A stretch of DNA of 64,000 nucleotides from Syntrophosphaera sp035450685 (GTDB lineage Bacteria > Cloacimonadota > Cloacimonadia > Cloacimonadales > Cloacimonadaceae). The stretch's first letter is position 1, and the number at the start of each line of letters is the position of its first letter. The stretch lies in NCBI GenBank assembly GCA_035450685.1, contig DAOTNF010000014.1:1-64000 (forward strand), in the 5' to 3' direction. Shown here in pieces: positions 8,642-16,239 of the stretch. The notes beneath the pieces are model-generated. The model saw only the letters and a list, made by a program, of their open reading frames with translations, was not told the origin of the DNA and searched no databases. The position numbers were made by a program, and so were the translations under genes.

Positions 8642-11107
8642 TTAGAACTGGATACTCCCCGCGTTGATGGGGGCAAGCATCAGAATCTCTTCGCCTTGCA
8701 GGTCTTTCCACAGTTCATAGGCCTTGATGTAATCGCCGCCCATGTCTTCCAGCAAACCGAGGACAGGCAGGCCCATAAAGGGATTGCCACCCATCTGGAC
8801 ATCGATTCCGCCAGGCTTGGAAGTGGCGTTCACCAGGGTGACTTCGCCCTTGAGCCCGGCCAGTTCGCGCATCTCGGCCTTGGCTGTTTCCAGTCCGCCC
8901 AAAGCGTCCACCAAGCCTATCTGGTAGGCTTGCTTGCCTGTCCATACCCTGCCTTGGGCTATCTCGTGCACCTGCTCCAGCGTAAGGTTATCCCGCCCGG
9001 CGTCCACTATGCCCACAAATTCATCGTAGAGGGCTTCGATCGCGTGCGTCATGCGCGCCTTTTCCTCTTCGCTCCAGTCCCTGGTCATTGAGCCGAAATC
9101 GGCGTTTTTCCCTTTGTTGACCGTTGACCAGTTCACTTTGGCCTTATCCATCAGGCGCCTGGTGTTGAACGCCAGCCCTATCACCCCGATGGAACCGGTG
9201 AGGGTGGAAGGCTCGGCTACTATCTTGTCTGCCTTGCAGGAGATGTAATAGCCGCCGGAAGCCGCCGCTCCCGCCATCGAGACCACCACCGGTTTCTTGT
9301 TTTCGCTCTGCGCCAAAGCCAGTTCGTTGAGGATGATGTCGGAGGCCTGGGCTGAGCCGCCGCCGCTGTCCACACGCAGGATTATCCCCTTGTAGGCCTT
9401 GTTCTTGCGGGCTTCGCGGATGAGTTCCACAGTTGACTTGTGGGCGATGCTCTTGCCCGGGGTTCCCTCACCCATCACAATGTTGCCGCTGGCATAGATC
9501 ACCACCACCAGGTCCTGCCTGGGTTTGGCCCAGTTGTATTCTCGATAGTCCGCCAGGCCGGATTGGTGCCCCGATATCCCGAAACCCTCTTCCAGGCGCT
9601 CATCCAGGTCTCCCTCGTAGATGAGGGCGTCCACCAGCCCGGCTTTGAGGGCGTCCTTAGCCAGGAAGTAGGGCCCGGCGTCGATGGTCTCCGCCACCCC
9701 TTTGGCCAGCCTTGGACCACGCCCGCTTTGGATGGAGGCCAGAACCTCGTCGTAGATGCTTTGCAAAAGGGATTCATACACTTCCCGTTCGGCTTCGGTC
9801 ATCTCGGATTCCGAGAACATATTGCCGGCGCTTTTGTAGCGGTGGGAGCGAAGATTGATCACATCCACGCCCAGGCTCTTGAGCAGGTCCCCAAAATAGG
9901 GGCTTTTGACGGAAAGCCCGCGCAGATCGACCCCGCCCATGGGATTCAGATAGATGCTGTCAGCCACCGAGGAAGCGAAGAAGTAGCCTCCGTTGGAGAT
10001 ATTATCGTAGTATGCGCTTATCTTTTTGCCCGAGGCCTTGAATTCCTTCACCGCCGCCAACAGCTCTTCCATCAGGGCAAAGGAGCTGGAGAAGCTGGGA
10101 TTCCTGAGCATGATGCCGCTCACAGCCGGGTCTTGGGCTGCCTGTTTCAGCGTGGCGGTCAAGGTCTCGATGCTGACGGTGTTTTTGTCATAGACCTTGA
10201 CCGGCCCGAGCTCGTATTTTGGCGCTTTGTAGCTGACAATGGAGCCTTTGAGGCTCATGTCATACCAGTTGTTCGGCTTGATACCCAGAAAAGGCAGGTA
10301 GGTTTTATTGGTGAGGTGGATGTAAGGGATGGCGTAACGCCCTTTGCCTTTCATCCTGTTCAGGGCGCCCAGGTCGGTTTTGCCGAAGCTCAGGCTGAAG
10401 GAGAGCTGCGCGGTTTCAGATTCCAGGTTGTAGCTGCCGCCGATGTTGACTCCGTCAAGCAATTGGGTCTGAACCCCCAAGGTCGGCTTCTTGACCTTAT
10501 AGGAACCGTCTTCCCGGCGGTAATCCACATCTGCGCTCAGCTCCAGGCGATGTCCGGCCGCCGAGGGGATCAGGGCCAGGGGGCGGATGGCCGCCCCAAA
10601 GCGGTATTCCGGCTTTTTGCCATAGGGATTGTCCCAGGTGAAGCCCACCGATGCGGAGTCTGTGGGACGGTAGGTGAAGCCGCTGCGGCAATCCCCTTTT
10701 CTGATATTTGAGTTTTTCCAACGGTAGCTGCTGCCAAAATAGAGGTTGGGGAAAATGTGGCGGGGCAGTTGTTCCGAGCCGCTGGCAAGGGTGTGGTAGT
10801 TCACGCTGCGTCCCTGGTTCAGCTTGTCATATTCATACACATAGTTCAGCCCTCCCAGATTGGCGAACAGCCAATATTGCTTTTGCAACTTCTTGGCGTC
10901 ATACACCTGCGCCCAGCCGAAGCCGTCGGAGTGTCCCGTTCCGCACAGGGCGGGGTTGAACACGGGGATGAACAGGTTGTCGATGCTGGCCAGGAGAAAA
11001 TCCATGTCCTCCAGCCGTTCTATCACGATTGGGTCTTCGCTTCCATCCGCGAACACAGGCATCACCGCCAATAGCAACAACGCCAATATCAAATATACTT
11101 TTCTCAT
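8642..11107 (-). CDS. sppA: Exported SppA-type S49 protease with barrel-like N-domain
   Basis: An 821-residue exported protein. Residues 1-20 form a cleavable signal peptide (ending VMPVFA). Residues about 40-300 are rich in alternating aromatic/polar strands (for example SASVGFTWDNPYGKKP, RFGAAIRPL, ELSADVDYRRED) and look like an outer-membrane or beta-barrel-type domain. Two peptidase S49 domains follow: the first carries the catalytic Lys425 (RYKSAGNMF), the second the nucleophilic Ser617 (AAASGGYYIS). E. coli SppA is 618 residues and has a membrane anchor instead. ATG 11107 is chosen for its 5-base spacing to GGGAGG. A 158-base leader with a strong hairpin (11170-11184) separates it from the upstream ABC genes. 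Protease identity is firm; the N-domain role is inferred. Confidence 0.88.
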   Translation of the reverse strand: MRKVYLILALLLLAVMPVFADGSEDPIVIERLEDMDFLLASIDNLFIPVFNPALCGTGHSDGFGWAQVYDAKKLQKQYWLFANLGGLNYVYEYDKLNQGRSVNYHTLASGSEQLPRHIFPNLYFGSSYRWKNSNIRKGDCRSGFTYRPTDSASVGFTWDNPYGKKPEYRFGAAIRPLALIPSAAGHRLELSADVDYRREDGSYKVKKPTLGVQTQLLDGVNIGGSYNLESETAQLSFSLSFGKTDLGALNRMKGKGRYAIPYIHLTNKTYLPFLGIKPNNWYDMSLKGSIVSYKAPKYELGPVKVYDKNTVSIETLTATLKQAAQDPAVSGIMLRNPSFSSSFALMEELLAAVKEFKASGKKISAYYDNISNGGYFFASSVADSIYLNPMGGVDLRGLSVKSPYFGDLLKSLGVDVINLRSHRYKSAGNMFSESEMTEAEREVYESLLQSIYDEVLASIQSGRGPRLAKGVAETIDAGPYFLAKDALKAGLVDALIYEGDLDERLEEGFGISGHQSGLADYREYNWAKPRQDLVVVIYASGNIVMGEGTPGKSIAHKSTVELIREARKNKAYKGIILRVDSGGGSAQASDIILNELALAQSENKKPVVVSMAGAAASGGYYISCKADKIVAEPSTLTGSIGVIGLAFNTRRLMDKAKVNWSTVNKGKNADFGSMTRDWSEEEKARMTHAIEALYDEFVGIVDAGRDNLTLEQVHEIAQGRVWTGKQAYQIGLVDALGGLETAKAEMRELAGLKGEVTLVNATSKPGGIDVQMGGNPFMGLPVLGLLEDMGGDYIKAYELWKDLQGEEILMLAPINAGSIQF

Positions 11108-11265
11108 CATTGCCTCCCTGGGCTTTATTTGTTTAATTGAATTACAGATTGTTCCGCCGGGCTGGCCGGGCGCGGGTCCCGCGCTATCCTGGACCCCGTT
11201 CGGGGCAGGTATCGCCATACTATTATTGCAGTGCGCTTCGGCGTTACGCTTTTTGTCAATATAAA

Positions 11266-12126
11266 TCACTTCAACTCCCTTTCCCTGTAGATTAGGGCCC
11301 CGGCAACGCCAAAGGCGAGGCTGTAGCCCAGCTTGAGCAGGTTAGACCAGGAGAAGATCCTCCCCCAGCCGCTATTCACGAAATCCCACATCTGGTCTTT
11401 ATAGTCCAGGGTTATGGCTAAATCGTTGAAGCCGAGGTCGATCGTGAGCACCTTGCTGAGCAGAAAACCTGACAGCGAGCCGATATGCCAGCCAAAGATA
11501 CTGTTCAGGGTCAGGATCAGGATTTCCATCACTATAATCATCAACCCCATCATCAGGAACGACCGCTGTTTGAAGATGGCGCCGAACAGCCAGCAGAAGG
11601 AGCCTATCAGCAATATCTGCAGGCCCATCTGAAGCCAGGTCTGAAGCCATGACACCAGCCCCATCCCAAACTGCGCGCCGTATACCGCGCTGAAGAAGGT
11701 CGAGATGACCATGCTGTTCACCAGGGACACCACCCCCAACACCAGGATCGGCCCCAGGCTCATGAAGGCGAATTTGCTGCCGCTGAGCAGGGGGAAGGGC
11801 ACCGGTTGCGAGGAATGGAGGATTTCGCATTTGTGGCGGGCGTCGCCGTTGAGCACATTGTCGCCGATGGCGATGGCGCTGATTACGGAGATGAAGCTCG
11901 TCATCAATGTCGTTCCAAACACCATGATAAACAGCCCCATGGTTTTAGCTCCCGTGCCCGTCTCCACATCCCGCATGACCATAATGGGTTTGACGCCCTG
12001 CGACCACGCAACTATGATCGCTATGCCCACAGCCAGATAGATGAACAGGGTGGCATACACGGGCAGGAGCAGGGTAAAGCGGTTGGTATGCCATTCTTTT
12101 TTGAATAAGGCCTTAAGCTGTTTCAT
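11266..12126 (-). CDS. ABC-2 type transporter permease
   Basis: About 286 residues with six predicted membrane segments and an N-terminal MKQLKALFKKEWHTNRFTLLLP typical of ABC-2 permeases (first helix preceded by a charged amphipathic stretch). It overlaps the upstream ATPase gene by 14 bases. ATG 12126 has GGAGG 5 bases upstream. With the ATPase and the GntR regulator it matches the YtrA/YtrB-type operons of other bacteria, often linked to cell-envelope stress or antibiotic response. The substrate is unknown. Confidence 0.82.
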   Translation of the reverse strand: MKQLKALFKKEWHTNRFTLLLPVYATLFIYLAVGIAIIVAWSQGVKPIMVMRDVETGTGAKTMGLFIMVFGTTLMTSFISVISAIAIGDNVLNGDARHKCEILHSSQPVPFPLLSGSKFAFMSLGPILVLGVVSLVNSMVISTFFSAVYGAQFGMGLVSWLQTWLQMGLQILLIGSFCWLFGAIFKQRSFLMMGLMIIVMEILILTLNSIFGWHIGSLSGFLLSKVLTIDLGFNDLAITLDYKDQMWDFVNSGWGRIFSWSNLLKLGYSLAFGVAGALIYRERELK

Positions 12127-12970
12127 TGGAACCTCCCACAACGCTCAGGAAGATGTCCGCGAGATTCACCCTGCCATAGGTGGCACCGGGGATCTCCACC
12201 TTGGAATCCAGAACCGCGCTGAAGAATCCCAGGGTCTTGGAAGTCACTTTGGGAGAATGCGCCAATATCTCCGCGCTCCGGTCTGACGGCAGCGAGACCA
12301 CGCGGTATCTTTCTTTCAGCGCCTCCACTTCTTCGTGCAGGATGATCCTGCCGTTGTCGATGATGATTATCTCCTGGAGCAGGTCTTCCACTTCCTCAAC
12401 CTGATGGGTGGAGATCAGGATGCTCCGCTCTTCGTTGAAAAACTCACCCAGGATGGTGTTGAAGAACTCCTTGCGAAAGGCGATGTCCAGCCCCAGGGTG
12501 GGTTCGTCGAGCAGGAGCATGTTCACATCCAGCGACAGGGTGATAAGCAGGTAGAGCTTGGTTTTCATGCCTTTGGAGAGCTTCCCCACCTTCTTTTTAA
12601 GGGGCAGGTTGCTGAGCGCGAAAAGCTGCGCCGCCCGTTCCTCGTTCCAACGGCTGTTTACGCCGCGCACATAGTCGATGGTCTGCGCCACCGTGAGCCG
12701 GTCGTCAAGGCCGCTCACGTCCGGGATGAACGCCACATTTTCAAATATCCGGTGGTTGCGCCTGGCGACATTCCCGCCATAAAGCTCCACATTCCCCTCG
12801 TGGCGCAAAAATCCCAACATGCAGCGCATCAGCGTGGATTTCCCCGCCCCATTCTTACCCAGCAGGCCGATTATCTTGCCTTTGCCGATCTTCAAATTCA
12901 CCGCGTCCAGCGCTTTGAATTTGCCGTAGTGTTTGGTCAGATTGTTGATCTGGTAGATCGTCTCACTCAT
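12113..12970 (-). CDS. ABC transporter ATP-binding protein
   Basis: About 285 residues. Walker A GKNGAGKST near residue 40, a degenerate signature LSKGMKTKLYL, Walker B LLLDEPTLGLD and the H-loop ISTHQVEEVE are all present. A C-terminal extension of roughly 75 residues follows the nucleotide-binding domain, as in ABC-2 exporter ATPases. ATG 12970 is preferred because GGAGG lies 5 bases upstream; the frame could extend 8 codons. It overlaps gntR by 8 bases and the permease by 14, so the three genes form one operon. Confidence 0.9.
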   Translation of the reverse strand: MSETIYQINNLTKHYGKFKALDAVNLKIGKGKIIGLLGKNGAGKSTLMRCMLGFLRHEGNVELYGGNVARRNHRIFENVAFIPDVSGLDDRLTVAQTIDYVRGVNSRWNEERAAQLFALSNLPLKKKVGKLSKGMKTKLYLLITLSLDVNMLLLDEPTLGLDIAFRKEFFNTILGEFFNEERSILISTHQVEEVEDLLQEIIIIDNGRIILHEEVEALKERYRVVSLPSDRSAEILAHSPKVTSKTLGFFSAVLDSKVEIPGATYGRVNLADIFLSVVGGSNETA

Positions 12971-13337
12971 CCTTTCCTCCATATATGTCATCAATTATCC
13001 TGTATAGTTCTTCCTTGGGCACTTCAAGCTGGCGGGCGTTGACCAAAACCGGCTCCAGCTTCTCTTTCACAAAATCTTTCCCGCGGGTGGCGATGATCAG
13101 TTGCCTGGCGTCGGGCGACACATACATCCCCACTCCCCGCTTCTTGTAGAGGATGCCTTCATCCACCAGCGAGCTGAGGGCGTTTCCCACCGTGATCGGG
13201 TTGAGCTTGTAATCCCGCGACATCACCCGGATGGAAGGGATGGCTTCCTCTTCCTGCAGGGCTTTGTCCAGGATCAGCTCCTCGATGTGTTGCCTCAGCT
13301 GCAAGTAGATTGGCGCTTCGGCGTTGAAGATTTTCAT
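12963..13337 (-). CDS. GntR family regulator, YtrA subfamily
   Basis: About 124 residues: an N-terminal winged helix (APIYLQLRQHIEELIL, then AIPSIRVMSRDYKLNPITVGNALSSLVDEGILYKKRGVGMYV) followed by only about 45 residues, the short tail that defines the YtrA group. Such regulators repress their own operon, usually an ABC transporter, which is what follows here. ATG 13337 has AGAGGTG upstream. The candidate operator is described at 13374-13415. Confidence 0.9.
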   Translation of the reverse strand: MKIFNAEAPIYLQLRQHIEELILDKALQEEEAIPSIRVMSRDYKLNPITVGNALSSLVDEGILYKKRGVGMYVSPDARQLIIATRGKDFVKEKLEPVLVNARQLEVPKEELYRIIDDIYGGKDE

Positions 13338-13373
13338 ATTCACCTCTTTGCTTTGTTCACCGTGGTGATGTCA

Positions 13374-13415
13374 TAGTGTTGTGGTCACCTAATACACTAC
13401 CTGTCTTCCTGTCAA
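13374..13415 (-). promoter_or_regulatory. Promoter and operator of the gntR-ABC operon
   Basis: On the minus strand TTGACA (13415-13410) is followed after 15 bases by TATTAG (13394-13389). An inverted repeat, TAGTGT (13374-13379) and ACACTA (13394-13399), spans the -10 area with a 14-base centre containing GGTGACC. The position over the promoter and 37 bases upstream of the gntR start suggests self-repression by the encoded regulator. The short spacer is suboptimal. Confidence 0.5.
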
Positions 13416-13517
13416 GGAAAATCTCAAACTATTTTTCTTGATGGATGGTAACTTATTGCGCCAGATAGTATTCCAGTCATGCACGCAACGAAAGGGAAGG
13501 ACAGGGTGTGAAATTTG

Positions 13518-13544
13518 TTGACAAGACCCGTCCCTGTGTATAGC
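13518..13544 (+). promoter_or_regulatory. Candidate promoter of epimerase-like lipoprotein
   Basis: TTGACA (13518-13523) with TATAGC (13539-13544), spacer 15 bases, about 110 bases ahead of the lipoprotein start. A perfect -35 but a short spacer. This is the only promoter-like plus-strand signal I see in the 13.34-13.65 kb gap. Confidence 0.25.
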
Positions 13545-13652
13545 CATTCCGCAAGCATGAAACAATGGAAAAGCCTGCCCTTGTGCCGGTATATGCCTGT
13601 CCGGATACCAATGGCGTAAGGCAGCCTGGCTATCCGCCTGAAAGGAGATGTG

Positions 13653-14585
13653 ATGCGACTGAGATTCCTTGTGTTGGCGATTATGGCCACATTATTACTG
13701 GTGGCCTGCGAAGAGAGGCCAAGCCAAACGCCTGAAGCCCGTGACCATGGCTTTGGGCTCATCAAAGTGGAACCGGAAGACCTGTTCTGGAACAGGGATT
13801 ACCTCTATGACGACATCTCCCATCCCGATTGCGACTCCGACGGCGTGTTTCTCTTTCCCTATGAGGGGCAGTATTATTACCACCCCGTGGCTATTGGCTA
13901 CCTCGTCCAGAAGGCCCTCAGCGATTATCTGTTGAGCAACGACCCCAAATACCTCGATTATGCCAAAAAATCGGCAAACGCCCTGGCGGAAAGGGCGACA
14001 AGGTCAAATGGAGGGATGTATTTCCCTTATAATTTCGACTATCCCATCTATGGCGGAGAGATCGTTTACAGGGCCCCCTGGTATTCCGGTATGGCCCAGG
14101 GTGTCTTGCTTTCCTGCTTTTCCAGGCTCTATTACTGTACCCGGGATCCCAAATACAAGGCGTGGGCAGACTCCACATTCGCGACCTTCAGCGACTTCAA
14201 AAACGATATTTCCACGGTGTATGTCACCCATAATGACCAACTAAGCCTGGGTGACGGCTACTATTGGGTGGAGGAATATCCCAATCCAGTCAGGCGGTTT
14301 GTCCTGAATGGCTCGATCATGGGTTCCTTTGGGCTTTACGATTACTGGTGGGTGTTTGGGGACTTGAAAGCCAAACAGCTCTTCAGTATGGAAATGACCT
14401 CCGTCCTCGACCATTTCCCCCTCTACCGTAATCCCGGCGATATCAGCTATTACTGCCTGAAGTTCAAGCGCAAGGATGCCTATTACCACCAAGTGCACCA
14501 GTGGTTGCTGGACCAATGTTGCGTATATACGGGGGACACCAGGTTCTGGGTAATGTCGGGCATCCTCGGGGCGGATTACCATTAA
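13653..14585 (+). CDS. Lipoprotein with glucuronyl C5-epimerase-like domain
   Basis: About 310 residues. A lipoprotein signal (lipobox LLVAC, Cys19) places it on a membrane facing the periplasm. The rest matches the C-terminal catalytic domain of D-glucuronyl C5-epimerases: YPIYGGEIVYRAPWYSGMAQG, a YYWVEEYPNP segment and RRFVLNGSIMGSFGLYDYWW, all in the expected order, within an alpha/alpha-toroid type repeat. Those enzymes invert glucuronic to iduronic acid in heparan-like polymers. Bacterial homologues are known but mostly uncharacterised. ATG 13653 has AAAGGAG 5 bases upstream. No polysaccharide synthesis genes are adjacent, so the substrate is open. Confidence 0.75.
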   Translation: MRLRFLVLAIMATLLLVACEERPSQTPEARDHGFGLIKVEPEDLFWNRDYLYDDISHPDCDSDGVFLFPYEGQYYYHPVAIGYLVQKALSDYLLSNDPKYLDYAKKSANALAERATRSNGGMYFPYNFDYPIYGGEIVYRAPWYSGMAQGVLLSCFSRLYYCTRDPKYKAWADSTFATFSDFKNDISTVYVTHNDQLSLGDGYYWVEEYPNPVRRFVLNGSIMGSFGLYDYWWVFGDLKAKQLFSMEMTSVLDHFPLYRNPGDISYYCLKFKRKDAYYHQVHQWLLDQCCVYTGDTRFWVMSGILGADYH

Positions 14586-14598
14586 GCCGCGGAATACT

Positions 14599-15414
14599 TC
14601 AGAACAGTGGCTTCATCTTGCGCACCATTCCCAGATAGAATATGGGGCCCCACTTGGCTGAAGACTCTCCGGAACTGAGTTCCGTGCCACCTTGTAGCGT
14701 TATGTTTATATTTTTCCGGATTCTGATGTCCATGTGCCCCATGATAGCGTAGCGCTGGAACCGGTTCAGGGGTTGATCCAGGTAATCAATGGTGCTCCAC
14801 GCTCCTTCCCCCGGTCCGTTGATGTCACTATGCAACCAATCCATGGCGCCGCGGGCAGTTAAGCTGAAAATGAGTTCCACATTTGGAGAGTATTCATAAA
14901 GCTTGCTGACAGTTATGGGCAGTTCCAGTGACAGGCGTTCGTAACGATTCCTATAGTTATTAACAATGGGCTCTATGCCTTTGGCGATTTCACCTCCCGG
15001 GAATACCGCAAAATAGGTATTCTGCCCCAAGTTGAAGGATTTCTGGACATTGACCTTCAAATCATAGCCAAGGGTAATTTCCGCATAGAGTTGATCATAA
15101 ACGTTACCTTTGAAGCCCTGTCCTATAGAGATCTCTCCTTGAAAACCAAGCGCGTAGCCATTGCCCAATCCATAATCCGAGAGCATTGGGGTCTGAAGGG
15201 CATTATTGTTTGATGCTCCGCTTTGAATTACTTCATTCAAGGTATCCGGCTTGTATCTTCTCAGACAAGAGATTTGGTTCGTAGATGCAACACCATAAGA
15301 AAAGCGATGCTCGCCCGCCTTCAATGGAAGGGCGTTTCTGGGATGGCTGTTATTCATATAGGCGCAAGCCCCAAGAAGCAAAACAGATATCAAAAGCCCG
15401 ATACGCTTGATCAT
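14599..15414 (-). CDS. Lipoprotein with barrel-like sequence, unknown
   Basis: A 271-residue lipoprotein (lipobox LLLGAC, Cys17). The mature part alternates Gly/aromatic-rich strands (YGLGNGYALGFQGEISIGQG, LYAEITLGYDLKV, MDIRIRKNINITLQGG) and ends in Phe (GMVRKMKPLF), a pattern seen in outer-membrane beta-structured proteins. I do not recognise a family. Start ATG 15414 has GAGG 4 bases upstream. It converges with the epimerase-like gene, with only 13 bases between stops, and has a repeat-rich region upstream. Confidence 0.7.
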   Translation of the reverse strand: MIKRIGLLISVLLLGACAYMNNSHPRNALPLKAGEHRFSYGVASTNQISCLRRYKPDTLNEVIQSGASNNNALQTPMLSDYGLGNGYALGFQGEISIGQGFKGNVYDQLYAEITLGYDLKVNVQKSFNLGQNTYFAVFPGGEIAKGIEPIVNNYRNRYERLSLELPITVSKLYEYSPNVELIFSLTARGAMDWLHSDINGPGEGAWSTIDYLDQPLNRFQRYAIMGHMDIRIRKNINITLQGGTELSSGESSAKWGPIFYLGMVRKMKPLF

Positions 15415-15608
15415 AAATCCTCATATCTATTTTATTTATTTTGAAAAAGCAATTATCGTGCCATAATAAGAATATTTCTCACGTATCCGTCCGTATGATG
15501 CCTGGCATGCCAATCTTATACGGATTGACGGATTGAACTGATTTACGGATTACTATGGTAAAAGAAGAAAGCTTTTCAGCCAGACCCAAAAATAAACATC
15601 ACCAAACA

Positions 15609-15657
15609 CCAATCCGCGCCAATCTGCGCCTCTTATCCGCGTAAATCTGCGTGAACC
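15609..15657 (-). repeat. Dispersed repeat R3, copy A
   Basis: A 49-base sequence whose reverse complement matches 58957-59005 at 44 of 49 positions without gaps. It is built of degenerate CGCAGAT/CGCGGAT units. Both copies lie in intergenic sequence next to a copy of repeat R1. Confidence 0.8.
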
Positions 15658-15662
15658 GCTTG

Positions 15663-15977
15663 ACCCGGGATCCAGTCTTTTATAATGAGCAATTCCACCA
15701 TTTCACCTTTCCACGGTCTTTTCATAGCACCTATATATTATAGAGGGATGGGTCTCATTTGCATCCCGCGAATTGACGTGGGTCTTCCTGGGGTCAACCT
15801 TATAATTTATAAGGATGACCTAAGGATGATGGCAAAAAAGCGAGTAGTAGCAAAGGAGGGCGCTATGAAGGATATTGCGGAATGTATCGGTTAATATATG
15901 TGGTTGTCAAGGAATTGATACCGGTTGTTTTTTTCACTGAGTGCTTGATTGGGGCTTTAAAAGACTGGATCCCGGGT
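15663..15977. mobile_element. MITE-like element with 20-bp terminal inverted repeats
   Basis: Positions 15663-15682 and 15958-15977 are perfect 20-bp inverted repeats (each containing CCCGGGATCCAGTC or its complement), bounding about 315 bases. The interior holds repeat R1 copy A and no convincing gene. Size, perfect ends and lack of a transposase resemble a miniature inverted-repeat element. No clear target-site duplication is visible outside the ends, so it could also be two inverted copies of a separate GGATCCCGG-type repeat (see R4) that happen to flank R1. Confidence 0.45.
15693..15934 (+). repeat. Dispersed repeat R1, copy A (palindromic core)
   Basis: About 240 bases homologous to 58668-58912. 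The core is a long palindrome centred on CTTATAATTTATAAG (15798-15826). The right part carries an AAAGGAGG Shine-Dalgarno-like string followed by a 9-codon ATG frame ending at 15894. The frame is open across most of both copies, but 15 of the 16 codon differences between the copies in the aligned frame change the amino acid, arguing against a conserved protein. The palindrome alone recurs in inverse orientation at 43607-43645. Confidence 0.85.
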
Positions 15978-16013
15978 AAGCCACCCCACAGGGCCACGGC
16001 TTCCCGGGATGAC
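15963..16013 (+). repeat. Palindromic repeat R4, copy A
   Basis: GACTGGATCCCGGG opens and CCCGGGATGAC closes this 51-base unit, with further pairing AAGCC/GGCTT inside, so it can fold into a strong hairpin. A shorter copy with the same ends is at 59108-59137. Similar TGGATCCCGG...CCGGGATGAC units are familiar as intergenic repeats in many bacterial genomes. Confidence 0.6.
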
Positions 16014-16065
16014 ACGGTTTGGGGCCGTGCGGGGTGTGTTTCCGGGCTGGGCGGCAATCCCCAAA

Positions 16066-16085
16066 CGGCGCTTTGAAAAGCGCCG
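16066..16085 (+). other. Perfect hairpin upstream of lysC
   Basis: CGGCGCTTT (16066-16074) pairs with AAAGCGCCG (16077-16085), leaving a tiny loop. No T tract follows, so terminator function is doubtful. It lies 155 bases ahead of lysC, between repeat R4 and a pyrimidine-rich stretch (16111-16155) made of CCACCTTTCC-like units that also occur in both R1 copies. Confidence 0.5.
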
Positions 16086-16201
16086 CTACTTTGTACTGGT
16101 GGTCGCTGAACCGCCGTTTCCACCTTTCCACCATTCCACCTTTCCACCCCCCTCCACGGGCGCAATCCCCGCCCTAACCATGCCCGCCCCTCAGAAAAGC
16201 C

Positions 16202-16230
16202 TTGACAAAGCATTGCTTTACCGATCTAAG
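16202..16230 (+). promoter_or_regulatory. Candidate lysC promoter
   Basis: TTGACA (16202-16207), a 17-base spacer, then TCTAAG (16225-16230). Transcription from here would begin within a few bases of the lysC ATG at 16240, implying an almost leaderless message. That makes either the promoter or the start codon uncertain. Confidence 0.3.
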
Positions 16231-16239
16231 GGCATTACT

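Noticed and set aside
13424..13765. A 113-codon minus-strand open frame
   Set aside because: It overlaps the start of the epimerase-like lipoprotein and the gntR promoter region, has no family resemblance and no good ribosome site; most likely chance.
15685..15894. A 69-codon frame in repeat R1 (and its counterpart ending at 58873)
   Set aside because: The frame is shared by both R1 copies, but almost every codon difference changes the residue, so it is not under protein-level constraint. Treated as a non-coding repeat.
15978..16239. A lysine riboswitch or T-box upstream of lysC
   Set aside because: The region is composed of repeat units and pyrimidine tracts; no lysine-riboswitch core or T-box (GGGTGGNACCGCG-like) motif is visible.
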